A stretch of DNA of 64,000 nucleotides. Source: Helcobacillus massiliensis. Lineage in GTDB: Bacteria > Actinomycetota > Actinomycetes > Actinomycetales > Dermabacteraceae. The notes beneath the pieces are model-generated. The model was not told the DNA's origin. It did not search any database and saw nothing but the letters and a program-made list of their open reading frames with translations. Below, piece by piece: positions 1 through 7,738 of this stretch. The stretch lies in NCBI RefSeq assembly GCF_014191425.1, contig NZ_JACHWP010000005.1, positions 34,039-98,038 on the forward strand, written 5' to 3'. Within the stretch, counting starts at the first letter, position 1; the number at the start of each line of letters is the position of its first letter. The position numbers and the translations under genes were made by a program.

Positions 1-47
1 CCGGCGAGGACGTCGTCGATACGACGTTCACGATCCGCGTCATGTGA
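1..47 (+). CDS. C-terminal end of a gene entering from the left (partial)
   Basis: Reading from base 3, the plus strand gives [14 protein letters not shown] followed by TGA at 45-47. The last 8 bases overlap the end of the convergent ilvA. Only 14 residues are inside the window, so the product cannot be named, and the frame could be open by chance. Confidence 0.35.
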   Translation, partial: GEDVVDTTFTIRVM

Positions 48-1368
48 GGTAGCGGTACATCGGGTCCATCGGGTCGATCCGCTCGATCGGCATGTTCGAC
101 GTTGCGATCCGTGCCAGCAGCGGCTCCAGGTTCTCCCGGGCGCCCAGTTCGATGCCGACCAGCGCCGGCCCCTGTTCACGGTTGTTCCGCTTGATGTAGT
201 CGAACAGGACGATGTCGTCGCCCTCGCCGAGGACCTGGTCGAGGAACCGGCGCAGCGCGCCCGGCTCCTGCGCGAACGTCACCAGGAAGTAGTGCTTCAG
301 TCCCTCGTGCACAAGGGATCGCTCCACCACTTCGTTGTAGCGGGACACATCGTTGTTGCCACCGGAGACCACCACCAGGATGTCCCCGTCGGCCTCCCCT
401 TCGGGGCGGGCGGCGGCCGACGGGTCCTGCCCCTCAGCCGTTGCCTCCCCGGGGACGGCGCGGGTGGCGACCGCGGTGGCCGCCAGCGCACCCGCGGGCT
501 CCGCGATGATGCCCTCCACCTGGTACAGGTTCAGCATCTCGGTGCAGACAGCGCCCTCTTCGATCGCGATCAGCTCCGGTGCGATTCGGTCCACCAGCTC
601 CAGGTTGGCGCGGCCGGCGCGGCGCACCGCGGCGCCGTCGATGAACGAGTCGATCTCCGCGAGGGTGACCGGCTTGCCCTGCCGCACCGCGGTCGCCATC
701 GACACGGCACCGGCGGGCTCCACCCCGACGAGGCGGACCGACGGCATGCGCTCCCGCAGCCACGCGCCGGTACCGGCGATCAGACCGCCGCCGCCGACGG
801 GCACCACGACAGTGCCGATCTCGCTGCCGAACTGCTCGCGGGCCTGCGCGACTGCTTCGCGCACCACCGTGCCCTGACCGGTGATGACAGTCGGGTCGTC
901 GAACGGCGGCACCATCGTGGCGCCGGTGCGCTCCGCATCGGTGTGGGCGGCCTCAGCGGCGTCGTCGAACGTGTCACCGGTGAGGACCAGCTGCACCCAT
1001 TCGCCGCCGATGGCGAGGATGCGCTCCCGCTTCTGCTTCGGGGTGCGGGTGGGGACGTAGATGCGGCCCTGGATCTTCAGCCGGTTGCAGGCGAACGCCA
1101 CGCCCTGCGCATGATTGCCGGCGCTGGCTGTCACCACACCGGCGGTCCGCTGTTCCGGCTCGAGGCCCGCGACGAACAGGTAGGCGCCGCGGATCTTGTA
1201 GGAGCGCACCGACTGCAGGTCCTCCCGCTTGAGGAACACGTTGCGGCCCGCGATCTCCGAGAGCCGATGGGAGCGCTCCAGCGGGGTGCGGCGGACGACT
1301 CCGGTGAGGATCTCCGCGGCCTGGTCGATAGCGTCCGCGGTGACGTCGGCGGGGGATTCGATTCTCAC
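40..1368 (-). CDS. ilvA: Threonine ammonia-lyase, biosynthetic (threonine deaminase)
   Basis: This is a 442-residue PLP enzyme that converts L-threonine to 2-oxobutanoate and ammonia, the first step of isoleucine synthesis. The lysine that binds PLP lies in SYKIRGA near residue 57, the phosphate-binding glycine loop is [11 protein letters not shown] near 190, and SGGNND near 338 closes the catalytic domain. The tail (about 355-442) is a single short ACT-like regulatory region, as in the short actinobacterial IlvA, so feedback by isoleucine or valine is likely but not visible. Start is GTG with AAGGAGG five bases upstream, overlapping the ispF stop by 4 bp. A low-complexity Ala/Glu/Pro insert lies near 308-330. 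Confidence 0.93.
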   Translation of the reverse strand: MRIESPADVTADAIDQAAEILTGVVRRTPLERSHRLSEIAGRNVFLKREDLQSVRSYKIRGAYLFVAGLEPEQRTAGVVTASAGNHAQGVAFACNRLKIQGRIYVPTRTPKQKRERILAIGGEWVQLVLTGDTFDDAAEAAHTDAERTGATMVPPFDDPTVITGQGTVVREAVAQAREQFGSEIGTVVVPVGGGGLIAGTGAWLRERMPSVRLVGVEPAGAVSMATAVRQGKPVTLAEIDSFIDGAAVRRAGRANLELVDRIAPELIAIEEGAVCTEMLNLYQVEGIIAEPAGALAATAVATRAVPGEATAEGQDPSAAARPEGEADGDILVVVSGGNNDVSRYNEVVERSLVHEGLKHYFLVTFAQEPGALRRFLDQVLGEGDDIVLFDYIKRNNREQGPALVGIELGARENLEPLLARIATSNMPIERIDPMDPMYRYLT

Positions 1369-1859
1369 GGGGTGCCTCCTTCGGGCAGGACGAGGGCGGT
1401 GGCGACGGCGGCGACGCCCTCGCCGCGGCCGGTGAGGCCGAGCCCGTCCGTGGTGGTGCCGGCGATGGACACGGGTGCGCCGAGCGCTTCGCTCAGCACC
1501 TCGGTCATCTCCTGCCGACGGGGCGCCAGCTTCGGTCGGTTACCGATCACCTGCACGGACGCGTTGAGGATCTCGAAGCCGGCGGCGCGGACCCGGCGGG
1601 CGGCTTCGCGGACGAGGCGCTGCCCGGAGGCGCCGGCGAACTCCGGGTCATCGGTGCCGAAGTTGGAGCCGAGGTCGCCGATGCCGGCGGCGGAGAACAC
1701 GGCATCGCAGACGGCGTGGGCGGCGACGTCCGCATCCGAATGGCCCACGAGGCCGACTTCGCCCTCGAAGAGGACACCGCCGATCCACAGGGGACGGTCG
1801 GAATCGGGAGCGGCGAAGGCGTGCACGTCCGTGCCGATGCCGATGCGCGGGTGGGCCAT
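1365..1859 (-). CDS. ispF: 2-C-methyl-D-erythritol 2,4-cyclodiphosphate synthase
   Basis: A 164-residue MEP-pathway enzyme that cyclises CDP-methylerythritol 2-phosphate with release of CMP. The metal-binding GIGTDVHAF at residues 7-15 (Asp11, His13), the GHSDADV motif near 39, and the C-terminal [13 protein letters not shown] that ends the CMP/substrate pocket are all intact. It overlaps the downstream ilvA by 4 bp (GTGA), so the two are probably translationally coupled. In many actinobacteria ispF directly follows ispD and carD; here two other genes separate it from the carD-side IspD-like gene. Confidence 0.95.
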   Translation of the reverse strand: MAHPRIGIGTDVHAFAAPDSDRPLWIGGVLFEGEVGLVGHSDADVAAHAVCDAVFSAAGIGDLGSNFGTDDPEFAGASGQRLVREAARRVRAAGFEILNASVQVIGNRPKLAPRRQEMTEVLSEALGAPVSIAGTTTDGLGLTGRGEGVAAVATALVLPEGGTP

Positions 1860-1898
1860 GGGAGTCCTTCCACAGCGGGGACGGGGAACCAGGTCAGT

Positions 1899-2189
1899 CT
1901 AGGCGGCGCCGTGCGCCCGGATCAGATCGACCAGCGAATCGATGACGTGGTCGGAACCGGTGCCCAGCAGCAGCGGCATCCCGGACACGACCGGGATCCC
2001 GAGTGATTCGGGCAGCTCCACGGTGGAGACCACGATGTCCGCGCTGAAATAGGGGGAGAGAAGGTCCATCACGGTGGCCTGACGGACACGGGCGGCGATG
2101 TCCCGTTCGGCCAGGCAACGGCGGACCTCCTGGGTCAGGCGCACCGAGGTGGCGACACCGGATCCCCCGACAATGGCAATCGTGAGCAA
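1899..2189 (-). CDS. Orphan PTS IIB-like protein lacking the phosphorylated cysteine
   Basis: From a TTG start this reads as 96 residues with the fold of galactitol/ascorbate-type PTS IIB subunits: beta strand, then VGGSGVATSVRLTQEV near residues 7-22, where active IIB proteins have a cysteine just before the loop (ACGxGxATS). Here that position is glycine, so phosphotransfer from IIA should be impossible. The end (IPVVSGMPLLLGTG) matches the family C-terminus. No IIA or IIC gene is nearby. The frame stays open upstream to 2285, but that part looks unlike protein. The start is uncertain (TTG 2189 or CTG 2192, weak GAAAGAA RBS). It may be a degenerate regulator or scaffold; the role is unknown. 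Confidence 0.6.
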   Translation of the reverse strand: MLTIAIVGGSGVATSVRLTQEVRRCLAERDIAARVRQATVMDLLSPYFSADIVVSTVELPESLGIPVVSGMPLLLGTGSDHVIDSLVDLIRAHGAA

Positions 2190-2340
2190 CAGGGTTCTTT
2201 CGCGAAGCGTGGACGTGGCAGTGGAGCGCTGTGGTTCTCCCCACCCTATGACACTGTGTGAACCGGCGCGAGTGGACCCGACCACGTGCGCCCACCGCTG
2301 CGGCCCGCCTCTGGATGCGCTCGCCGCCTACACTGGAGGG

Positions 2341-3132
2341 GTGAGTGACCACCGCCCCGCTGCTGCGCCTGCCCCGAGCCCACCTGTTCGCGGCGGCGCT
2401 GACCGGCCCCTCGCCGCCGGAGTGGTCCTCGCCGGCGGCAGCGGGTCCCGCTTCGGCGCCGGCATCAACAAGGCATTCCTCACCCTCGCGCACCGCAGCA
2501 TCGCCAGCTGGTCCCTGCTCTCGATGGCGGCGGTGGACGGCATCGGCCCCCTCGTGTTCGTGGTCCGCCCCGAAGACCGCGACCACGCCGAGCACACGGT
2601 GGCCCGCGAACTGGGGGAGCGGCGTGTGGAGATCATCGGCGGCGGCGCCACCCGCCAGGAGTCCGAGCTGCAGGCGCTGCGCCACCTCGCGGACCGCATC
2701 GAGAGCGGCGCGGTGGACACCGTGCTGATCCATGACGCCGCCCGGCCGCTCGTCTCCCGCGGCCTCATCGCCACGGTCCTGCGCACGGCGCGCCGCCACG
2801 GCGGGGCGCTGCCCGGATTCCATGCGGACGACATCGCGGCGCTCGCACCGAGCGACGGCGCGGACCGGCTCGCCGCCGAGCAGCCGTTGGGCGACCTGAT
2901 CCGGGTGCAGACCCCGCAGGGCTTCCGTGCCGATGCGCTCCTGGAGGCCTACGAAGCAGCGGCCCGCGACGGGTTCGCCGGCACCGACACCGCCTCCTGC
3001 ATCGAGCGGTACACCACCACCCCCGTGCAGTGGGTGCGCGGGGAAGCGGAGAACTTCAAGATCACGTTCGCGCAGGACCTCGCGCTCGCCACCGACGTGG
3101 TGCGCGCCCACGGACTCGCCCCCGGCCGCTGA
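2341..3132 (+). CDS. ispD: 2-C-methyl-D-erythritol 4-phosphate cytidylyltransferase
   Basis: A 263-residue MEP-pathway enzyme transferring CMP from CTP to methylerythritol 4-phosphate. The nucleotide loop AGGSGSRFGAGINK (about 31-44) keeps the Arg and Lys. IHDAARPLV, RVQTPQGF and the C-terminal NFKITFAQDLALA are all family hallmarks, so this is the catalytically competent copy of the two in this locus. GTG start with GGAGGG directly upstream. An Ala/Pro-rich stretch of about 20 residues precedes the core. It is transcribed alone, divergent from the PTS-like gene and convergent with the degenerate paralogue at 3187-3882. Confidence 0.9.
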   Translation: MSDHRPAAAPAPSPPVRGGADRPLAAGVVLAGGSGSRFGAGINKAFLTLAHRSIASWSLLSMAAVDGIGPLVFVVRPEDRDHAEHTVARELGERRVEIIGGGATRQESELQALRHLADRIESGAVDTVLIHDAARPLVSRGLIATVLRTARRHGGALPGFHADDIAALAPSDGADRLAAEQPLGDLIRVQTPQGFRADALLEAYEAAARDGFAGTDTASCIERYTTTPVQWVRGEAENFKITFAQDLALATDVVRAHGLAPGR

Positions 3133-3186
3133 CGCGTCTGATCCGGCGCCGCGAACGGCCGCGGTCGCCGAAGAGTGCTGATCCGC

Positions 3187-3882
3187 TCAGGCGGGCCGAC
3201 GGGGCCCGGACGTGTCACGGGCCAGCCCCAGCGCGATCTGCGCACGCCACAGGGACAGCTCATCGGTCATCGGCTCACCCGCATGGGAGCCGTCCACGAC
3301 CACCACGTCAGCGCCGATCGCCTGCATCTCCCGCACCGCCGACTGCGTGGTCCACTCATGCTCCAGCGCCCGCTCCAGCAGATGCAGATCCACCACGATC
3401 GGGGACTGCAGAGCGGTCAGCGACGCCCGCTCGATATTGGTCAGCTGGTCGCCCCGCACGCTCTTCACCGAATCCGTCACCGGGATCCCCGGCACCGCAC
3501 AGACGGCGCCGTCGCGCCACGCCTGCACAACGGAGCGGACCGTCGCCTCGGTGGTGAGGGGACGGCCCGCGTCATGCAGCAGGACTCCGTCGGCCCCCTG
3601 CCGGCGCGCCCACTGAGCGAGCGCGCGGCAGACGTCCTGCGGGTGAGCGGTCGCGGCGGCCAGCGCCGCCGTCCCCGCGATCTCGGCGTGGTCACTGCTC
3701 GCACGGCCGGGGGCGGCCGTGATCAGGCCGACGCGGCCGCCGGCGACCGACGGATCCACCACGCTGTCCAGGGAGCGCACGGCCCGCTGGACAAGCGACA
3801 TCCCGCCCAGGATGCGCCCTCCGGGAACGTCGGAGGAGTCAGCGCTCGCGGCGCTGACGGCACATGCCAGACGGGATGTCAT
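3187..3882 (-). CDS. Degenerate IspD-like cytidylyltransferase paralogue beside carD
   Basis: A 231-residue protein clearly of the IspD fold: LLHDAGRPLTTEATV near 100, PGIPVTDSVKSV near 135, NIERASLTALQSP near 148. However, the N-terminal CTP loop is replaced by SAASADSSDVPGGR, without the GxGxR...K pattern. TPQ has become SPI, and the C-terminal N-K-T-x-x-D-L motif is lost. It lies 17 bases behind carD, the usual place of ispD in actinobacteria, while an intact ispD sits next to it on the other strand. It is probably an ispD that decayed or changed function after the other copy took over. No clear RBS is visible, which fits co-translation with carD. Confidence 0.75.
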   Translation of the reverse strand: MTSRLACAVSAASADSSDVPGGRILGGMSLVQRAVRSLDSVVDPSVAGGRVGLITAAPGRASSDHAEIAGTAALAAATAHPQDVCRALAQWARRQGADGVLLHDAGRPLTTEATVRSVVQAWRDGAVCAVPGIPVTDSVKSVRGDQLTNIERASLTALQSPIVVDLHLLERALEHEWTTQSAVREMQAIGADVVVVDGSHAGEPMTDELSLWRAQIALGLARDTSGPRRPA

Positions 3883-3899
3883 CAGCTGGTCAGCTGGGC

Positions 3900-4382
3900 T
3901 CAGGATGCGAGGACCTCGTCGAGGATCTCGTCAGCGCGCTCCTGGTCGACGTCCTCGGCGAGCGCGAGCTCGCTGGTGAGGATCTGGCGAGCCTTGGAGA
4001 GCATGCGCTTCTCACCGGCGGACAGGCCGCGATCCTGGTCGCGGCGCCACAGATCGCGGACGACCTCGGCGACCTTCTTGATGTCACCGCTCGCCAGCTT
4101 CTCAACATTCGCCTTGTACCGGCGGGACCAGTTGGTCGGCTCCTCAGTGTGCGGCTGACGGAGGACATCGAAGACCTCCTCGAGACCCTTCTTGTCCACG
4201 ACATCGCGGACACCCACGAGCTCAGCGTTCTCCGCCGGAACCTCGATGGTGAGGTCGCCCTGCGCCACCTTCAGCTTGAGGTAGGTGCGCTCGACGCCCT
4301 TGATGGTGCGCTGGTTGACCTCTTCGATCAGAGCAGCGCCGTGGTGTGGGTACACAACGGTCTCGCCCACAGAGAAATTCAT
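3900..4382 (-). CDS. carD: CarD-family RNA polymerase-binding transcription factor
   Basis: About 160 residues. CarD binds the RNA polymerase beta subunit and stabilises open promoter complexes, notably at rRNA promoters. The N-terminal Tudor-like RNAP interaction domain begins [20 protein letters not shown], and the helical DNA-binding domain follows ([15 protein letters not shown] onward, with [17 protein letters not shown]). I chose ATG 4382 because AAAGGGG lies about 9 bases upstream, and because the family begins at this point; an in-frame ATG at 4400 would add six unconserved residues. A TAGGAT -10-like box lies just upstream. Its neighbours, the IspD-like gene and the LpqE-like gene, match the mycobacterial order. 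Confidence 0.93.
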   Translation of the reverse strand: MNFSVGETVVYPHHGAALIEEVNQRTIKGVERTYLKLKVAQGDLTIEVPAENAELVGVRDVVDKKGLEEVFDVLRQPHTEEPTNWSRRYKANVEKLASGDIKKVAEVVRDLWRRDQDRGLSAGEKRMLSKARQILTSELALAEDVDQERADEILDEVLAS

Positions 4383-4620
4383 GTCATCGGCCCCTTTCAT
4401 CCGCTCTATCCTAGCAAACCCCCGATGTGCTAGGGTGTGCGCTCCACATCACGGCGAGCCCGTCCCACGGCCCGCCCCCGCGGGGAGGACGGGGCCGGGC
4501 GGGGTGTCGGCGCCCACGCGCGGGGCATGCCAGGTCGAACCGATGACGCCCTGAGAATACTGGTACCCTTGGGAGGTCGAAGGCCGCCCGGCCGTCCCTT
4601 TCCCCTCCCGAGGAGTGAGC

Positions 4621-5139
4621 GTGAAGATCCGTCGCCCGTCTGCCCGCATCGCCGCAGCGGTCGCCTCCGTCGGCATCGCAGTCGTGATGTCCGGCTGCAG
4701 CAACCTGAACCCCATTCAGACCCACGAGTTCTACCAGTCCGCGGAGGGCACTGTCGCGAACGTGTACCCCGCTGGTCCGGGTGAGCCCGTCGGCCTGCGC
4801 AACATGCTGATGATCAAGACGGACGACGGCGCGGGCCTGTTCACCGGCACCCTCTCCAACGACACCGCCGAGGAGCAGACCGTCCAGCTGACCGGCAAGG
4901 CCGGCGACACCGAGCTCTTCTCCGAGACCGTCACCATCCCCGCCAACGGCACCGTCGACCTCGGCGAAGGGGAGCACCAGGCGATCAAGGTCGACCAGCT
5001 GTCCGGCATCGAAGCCGGTGACAACATGCAGGTCACCTTCTCCGCCGCCGGTTCCGAGGACACCGTCACCGTGGCGGTCCTCGACACCTCCCTGCCGTAC
5101 CTCAAGGAATACGTCGAGGGCCTCACCACCCAGCAGTGA
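4621..5139 (+). CDS. LpqE-like surface lipoprotein
   Basis: A 172-residue secreted lipoprotein: basic MKIRRPSAR n-region, hydrophobic core, and lipobox VMSGC with the lipidated cysteine near residue 24. The mature part is acidic, beta-rich and free of cysteine (TVANVYPAG near 43, EQTVQLTGKAG near 83). It has no metal-binding Met/His clusters. Position next to carD, divergently transcribed, matches LpqE in mycobacteria, whose function is unclear. GTG 4621 is preferred over GTG 4615 because AGGAG at 4611-4615 then has a 5-base spacing. TGGTACCCT near 4560 could be an extended -10. Confidence 0.75.
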   Translation: MKIRRPSARIAAAVASVGIAVVMSGCSNLNPIQTHEFYQSAEGTVANVYPAGPGEPVGLRNMLMIKTDDGAGLFTGTLSNDTAEEQTVQLTGKAGDTELFSETVTIPANGTVDLGEGEHQAIKVDQLSGIEAGDNMQVTFSAAGSEDTVTVAVLDTSLPYLKEYVEGLTTQQ

Positions 5140-5153
5140 GACCCTCGTCGCTG

Positions 5154-5172
5154 TGACCGGCCGGCCCGGTCA
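5154..5172. terminator. Small hairpin between convergent lpqE-like and regX3 genes
   Basis: TGACCGG pairs with CCGGTCA around a 5-base loop. The 7 bp stem overlaps the last bases of regX3 and has no T-run, so it is a weak candidate for a bidirectional terminator. Confidence 0.3.
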
Positions 5173-5871
5173 GGCGTCCTCGAACTTGTATCCGAGCCCG
5201 CGCACCGTCACCAAGGTGCGCGGGTTCTTCGGATCCTCCTCGATCTTCGAGCGCAGGCGCTTCACATGCACGTCGAGGGTCTTGGTGTCCCCCACATAGT
5301 TGGAGCCCCACACGCGGTCGATGAGCTGACTGCGGGTCAGCACGCGGCCGGCATTGCGCAGCAGGAACTCCAACAGGTCGAACTCCTTCAGCGGCAGCTG
5401 CACGCGCTCACCGCGCACGCTCACCACGTGGCGCTCAATGTCCATCCGGATGCCGGCGGCTTCGAACACGCCGTCGTCCTCCGCCTCATCCGCGGCCGCA
5501 CCGGCAGCGTCAGTGCCGCGGCGCAGCGCCGCCTTCACGCGCGCCATCAGTTCACGGGACGAGTACGGCTTCGTCACGTAGTCATCGGCGCCGAGCTCCA
5601 GACCGAGGACCTTGTCGAACTCGTCGTCCTTCGCGGTCACCATGATGACCGGGACGCTCGAGGTGCGGCGGATCTCGCGGCACACATCCGTTCCGCTCAT
5701 GCCGGGCAGCATGAGGTCCAGCAGGACCAGGTCCGCGCCGTGACGGTTGAAGATCGCCAGACCGTCCACGCCGTTGTCCGCAACTGCCACCTCATGGCCC
5801 TCACGCTGCAGGGCGTAGCTGAGGGGATCCGAGAACGACTCTTCGTCTTCGACGACAAGGATGCGGGCCAT
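5170..5871 (-). CDS. regX3: Response regulator RegX3 (OmpR/PhoB family)
   Basis: A 233-residue regulator of the phosphate-starvation type. The receiver domain (1-120) has acidic pocket VEDEE at 7-11, phosphoacceptor Asp52 in LLDLMLPG, and the switch Thr and Lys in MVTAKDD and VTKPYSS. The winged-helix DNA-binding domain (about 140-230) ends in VHVKRLRSKIEEDP and RGLGYKFE. It follows senX3 with one base between the genes, so they form one operon. RegX3 controls phosphate uptake in mycobacteria. A PHO-box-like repeat stands upstream of senX3 at 7118-7150. Confidence 0.9.
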   Translation of the reverse strand: MARILVVEDEESFSDPLSYALQREGHEVAVADNGVDGLAIFNRHGADLVLLDLMLPGMSGTDVCREIRRTSSVPVIMVTAKDDEFDKVLGLELGADDYVTKPYSSRELMARVKAALRRGTDAAGAAADEAEDDGVFEAAGIRMDIERHVVSVRGERVQLPLKEFDLLEFLLRNAGRVLTRSQLIDRVWGSNYVGDTKTLDVHVKRLRSKIEEDPKNPRTLVTVRGLGYKFEDA

Positions 5872-5872
5872 G

Positions 5873-7045
5873 CTACGAATTCTCCTTCATTCGGGCACCG
5901 GCTGCCACCGGAACGGACAGCTCGGGGATCTGGAGGGTGAACGTGGAGCCGGCGTCCAGCACCGACTGGGCGTTCACACTGCCGCCGTGGTCATTGGCGA
6001 TGTGCTTGACGATCGCGAGGCCCAGGCCGCTGCCGCCGCGGGCACGCGACCGGGCCTTGTCCACGCGAAAGAACCGTTCGAAGACGCGCTCCAGGTCCTC
6101 GGGGCTGATGCCCATGCCCTGGTCGCTGACCGACACCTCGATCATGCCGTTGTGGCGACGCGACCGGATCGTGACCGTGGAGGACTCCGGGGAGTAGGTG
6201 ACCGCGTTGGCGATCAGGTTCGACAGCGCCGTGATCAGCATCGAGCGGTTGCCGTACACCAGCAGGTCGTCCAGAGCCTGGTTCACCAGGCGGATCCCGG
6301 CGCCCTCCGCCACCGTCTGGTTCACGGCGATCGCCTGCTCGGCCACATCCGCCATCGACACCTCGTCGGCGTCCCGCAGGGCACTGGAGCCCTGGATGCG
6401 GGACAGTTCGATGATCTCCCGGACCAGGGAGCTCAGGCGCGTCGACTCCGACTGCATGCGCTGCGCGAAGCGGCGCACTGCGACCGGGTCATCGGCGGCG
6501 TCCTCCATCGTCTCAGCCAGGAGGGCGAGGGCGCCGACGGGGGTCTTCAGCTCATGGGACACGTTCGCAACGAAGTCGCGGCGAGTGGCCTCCACACGGG
6601 TGGCGCGGGTGAGGTCGTCCGCGAGCAGCAGCACGTGGTCGGCGCCGATCGTGCCGATCTTCACGGAGATGATGCCGGTGCCGTCGGCTTCGTGGGAGCG
6701 GCTGAGCTCCAGGGTCTGGTCGCGGTATCCGCCGTTGGAGCCGACGTCCGTGACCATGTCGATGAGGACGGGGGAGGCGAGGCGGGGGTAGTCGCCGTTG
6801 GTGGCGCGGACGATGCCGTAGCTGAATGCGAGGGGCGAGGCGCGGACCACGTCACCGGTGCGGTCCAGCAGCACGTGGGCGGTGGAGATGATCGTGAGGA
6901 TCTCGGAGGTGACGTCTGCGACGGCCTGGTGCGGGCGCGGCATGTCGACCGTGCGGCGCGAGTCGTTGCGCTGCAGGGCGACCATGGCGGCCACGCCGAA
7001 GACGACGCCGATGGCACCGGCGATGAGAAGAAACAGAAGATCCAC
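5873..7045 (-). CDS. senX3: Sensor histidine kinase SenX3
   Basis: A 390-residue kinase. One clear N-terminal membrane helix (about 3-24) is followed by a PAS-like sensing region (about 40-150), a dimerisation/phosphoacceptor helix with His164 in VSHELKTP, and a HATPase domain with DQGMGISPED (N-box region upstream: SNLIANAVTY) and GSGLGLAIVKH. The GTG start follows GGAAGGG. It is the partner of regX3. In mycobacteria SenX3 senses phosphate through the Pst/PhoU system; no pst or phoU gene is in this window, but a PiT-type permease is at 24.5 kb. Confidence 0.9.
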   Translation of the reverse strand: MDLLFLLIAGAIGVVFGVAAMVALQRNDSRRTVDMPRPHQAVADVTSEILTIISTAHVLLDRTGDVVRASPLAFSYGIVRATNGDYPRLASPVLIDMVTDVGSNGGYRDQTLELSRSHEADGTGIISVKIGTIGADHVLLLADDLTRATRVEATRRDFVANVSHELKTPVGALALLAETMEDAADDPVAVRRFAQRMQSESTRLSSLVREIIELSRIQGSSALRDADEVSMADVAEQAIAVNQTVAEGAGIRLVNQALDDLLVYGNRSMLITALSNLIANAVTYSPESSTVTIRSRRHNGMIEVSVSDQGMGISPEDLERVFERFFRVDKARSRARGGSGLGLAIVKHIANDHGGSVNAQSVLDAGSTFTLQIPELSVPVAAGARMKENS

Positions 7046-7117
7046 CCTTCCACCCTAATCCGTCCGTTGAGCGGTCCGGTCGTCGGGGCGGCTGGCTGCA
7101 CGGGGCCGATCGGAGGA

Positions 7118-7150
7118 ATTCACGGCTCGTTCACTTGGAGGTCACGGAGG
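7118..7150 (+). promoter_or_regulatory. PHO-box-like triple 11-base repeat upstream of senX3-regX3
   Basis: Three adjacent 11-base units read ATTCACGGCTC, GTTCACTTGGA and GGTCACGGAGG, all with TCAC at the same place. Direct repeats of 11 bases with TTCAC cores are what Streptomyces PhoP binds, and RegX3 sites are similar. The units lie 73 bases upstream of senX3, which suggests autoregulation. Confidence 0.5.
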
Positions 7151-7258
7151 GATCAAGGTGGGCCACAGACGAGTGGGCCCGGCCACCTCCGCGCAGGGGC
7201 GAGGGACCGGGCCGTTCAGCGGAGATCCGCTCGCGGTGGGCCGACGGATGCCGGGGCG

Positions 7259-7636
7259 TCAGCCGCGGTTCATCGGCGGGCGGCGGTGCGCCAGACGGTC
7301 AGCACCGCGCTCCGCGCCCCGCTGAGCCGCCAGCTGCAGCGCCGCGATGACCGCGCCCGAGAGGACCGTGTAGAGGCTGATCTTCCACACCGGCAGGGCG
7401 TCGTAGGAGGACTCCATCGCGCGGATCTCCTGCTTCGACGCACCCTGCTTCTTGGCGCGCTTCATCTCCTCCTTGAGTGCCTTGTCGTTGTCCTTCTGCA
7501 CCTTCGACGTCGGTGCCTGCTCTCCGAACACGACTCCCCAGGCGCCGTTGACGAGCTTCGTGCCGATGACGCCGGCGAGTGCGCTGGCGGCGGTCATCGC
7601 GAGCTTCGTGGCGATGCCGTGGTTCTGCTTGGCCAT
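7259..7636 (-). CDS. DUF4235 family small membrane protein
   Basis: 125 residues, recognised as the actinobacterial DUF4235 family. The first hydrophobic helix is at about 9-35 (ATKLAMTAASALAGVIGTKL). A highly charged loop (about 45-75) contains QKDNDKALKEEMKRAKKQGASKQE in pieces, and a second helix runs at about 85-105 (LYTVLSGAVIAALQLAA). The function of the family is unknown. RBS AGAAGGGC precedes the ATG. It is monocistronic, with about 210 bases to senX3 on one side and about 100 to the LCP gene on the other. Confidence 0.75.
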   Translation of the reverse strand: MAKQNHGIATKLAMTAASALAGVIGTKLVNGAWGVVFGEQAPTSKVQKDNDKALKEEMKRAKKQGASKQEIRAMESSYDALPVWKISLYTVLSGAVIAALQLAAQRGAERGADRLAHRRPPMNRG

Positions 7637-7738
7637 GGATATCTGCCCTTCTGTGGTTCCGGATGCGCGAGAGAGTCTACGCGCCGTGTCTGGCCGGGCA
7701 CCGGGAGGCCGGGCCCGGCCGGGCGCTGTGCGCGGGAC

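Noticed and set aside
2098..2340. Long in-frame extension before ispD
   Set aside because: It overlaps the divergent PTS-like gene, lacks family similarity, and GTG 2341 has GGAGGG directly upstream.
4401..4620. Hairpins in the carD-lpqE intergenic region
   Set aside because: Several GC-rich short arms (such as CCCGCCC/GGGCGGG) pair only over about 7 bp and would be expected by composition.
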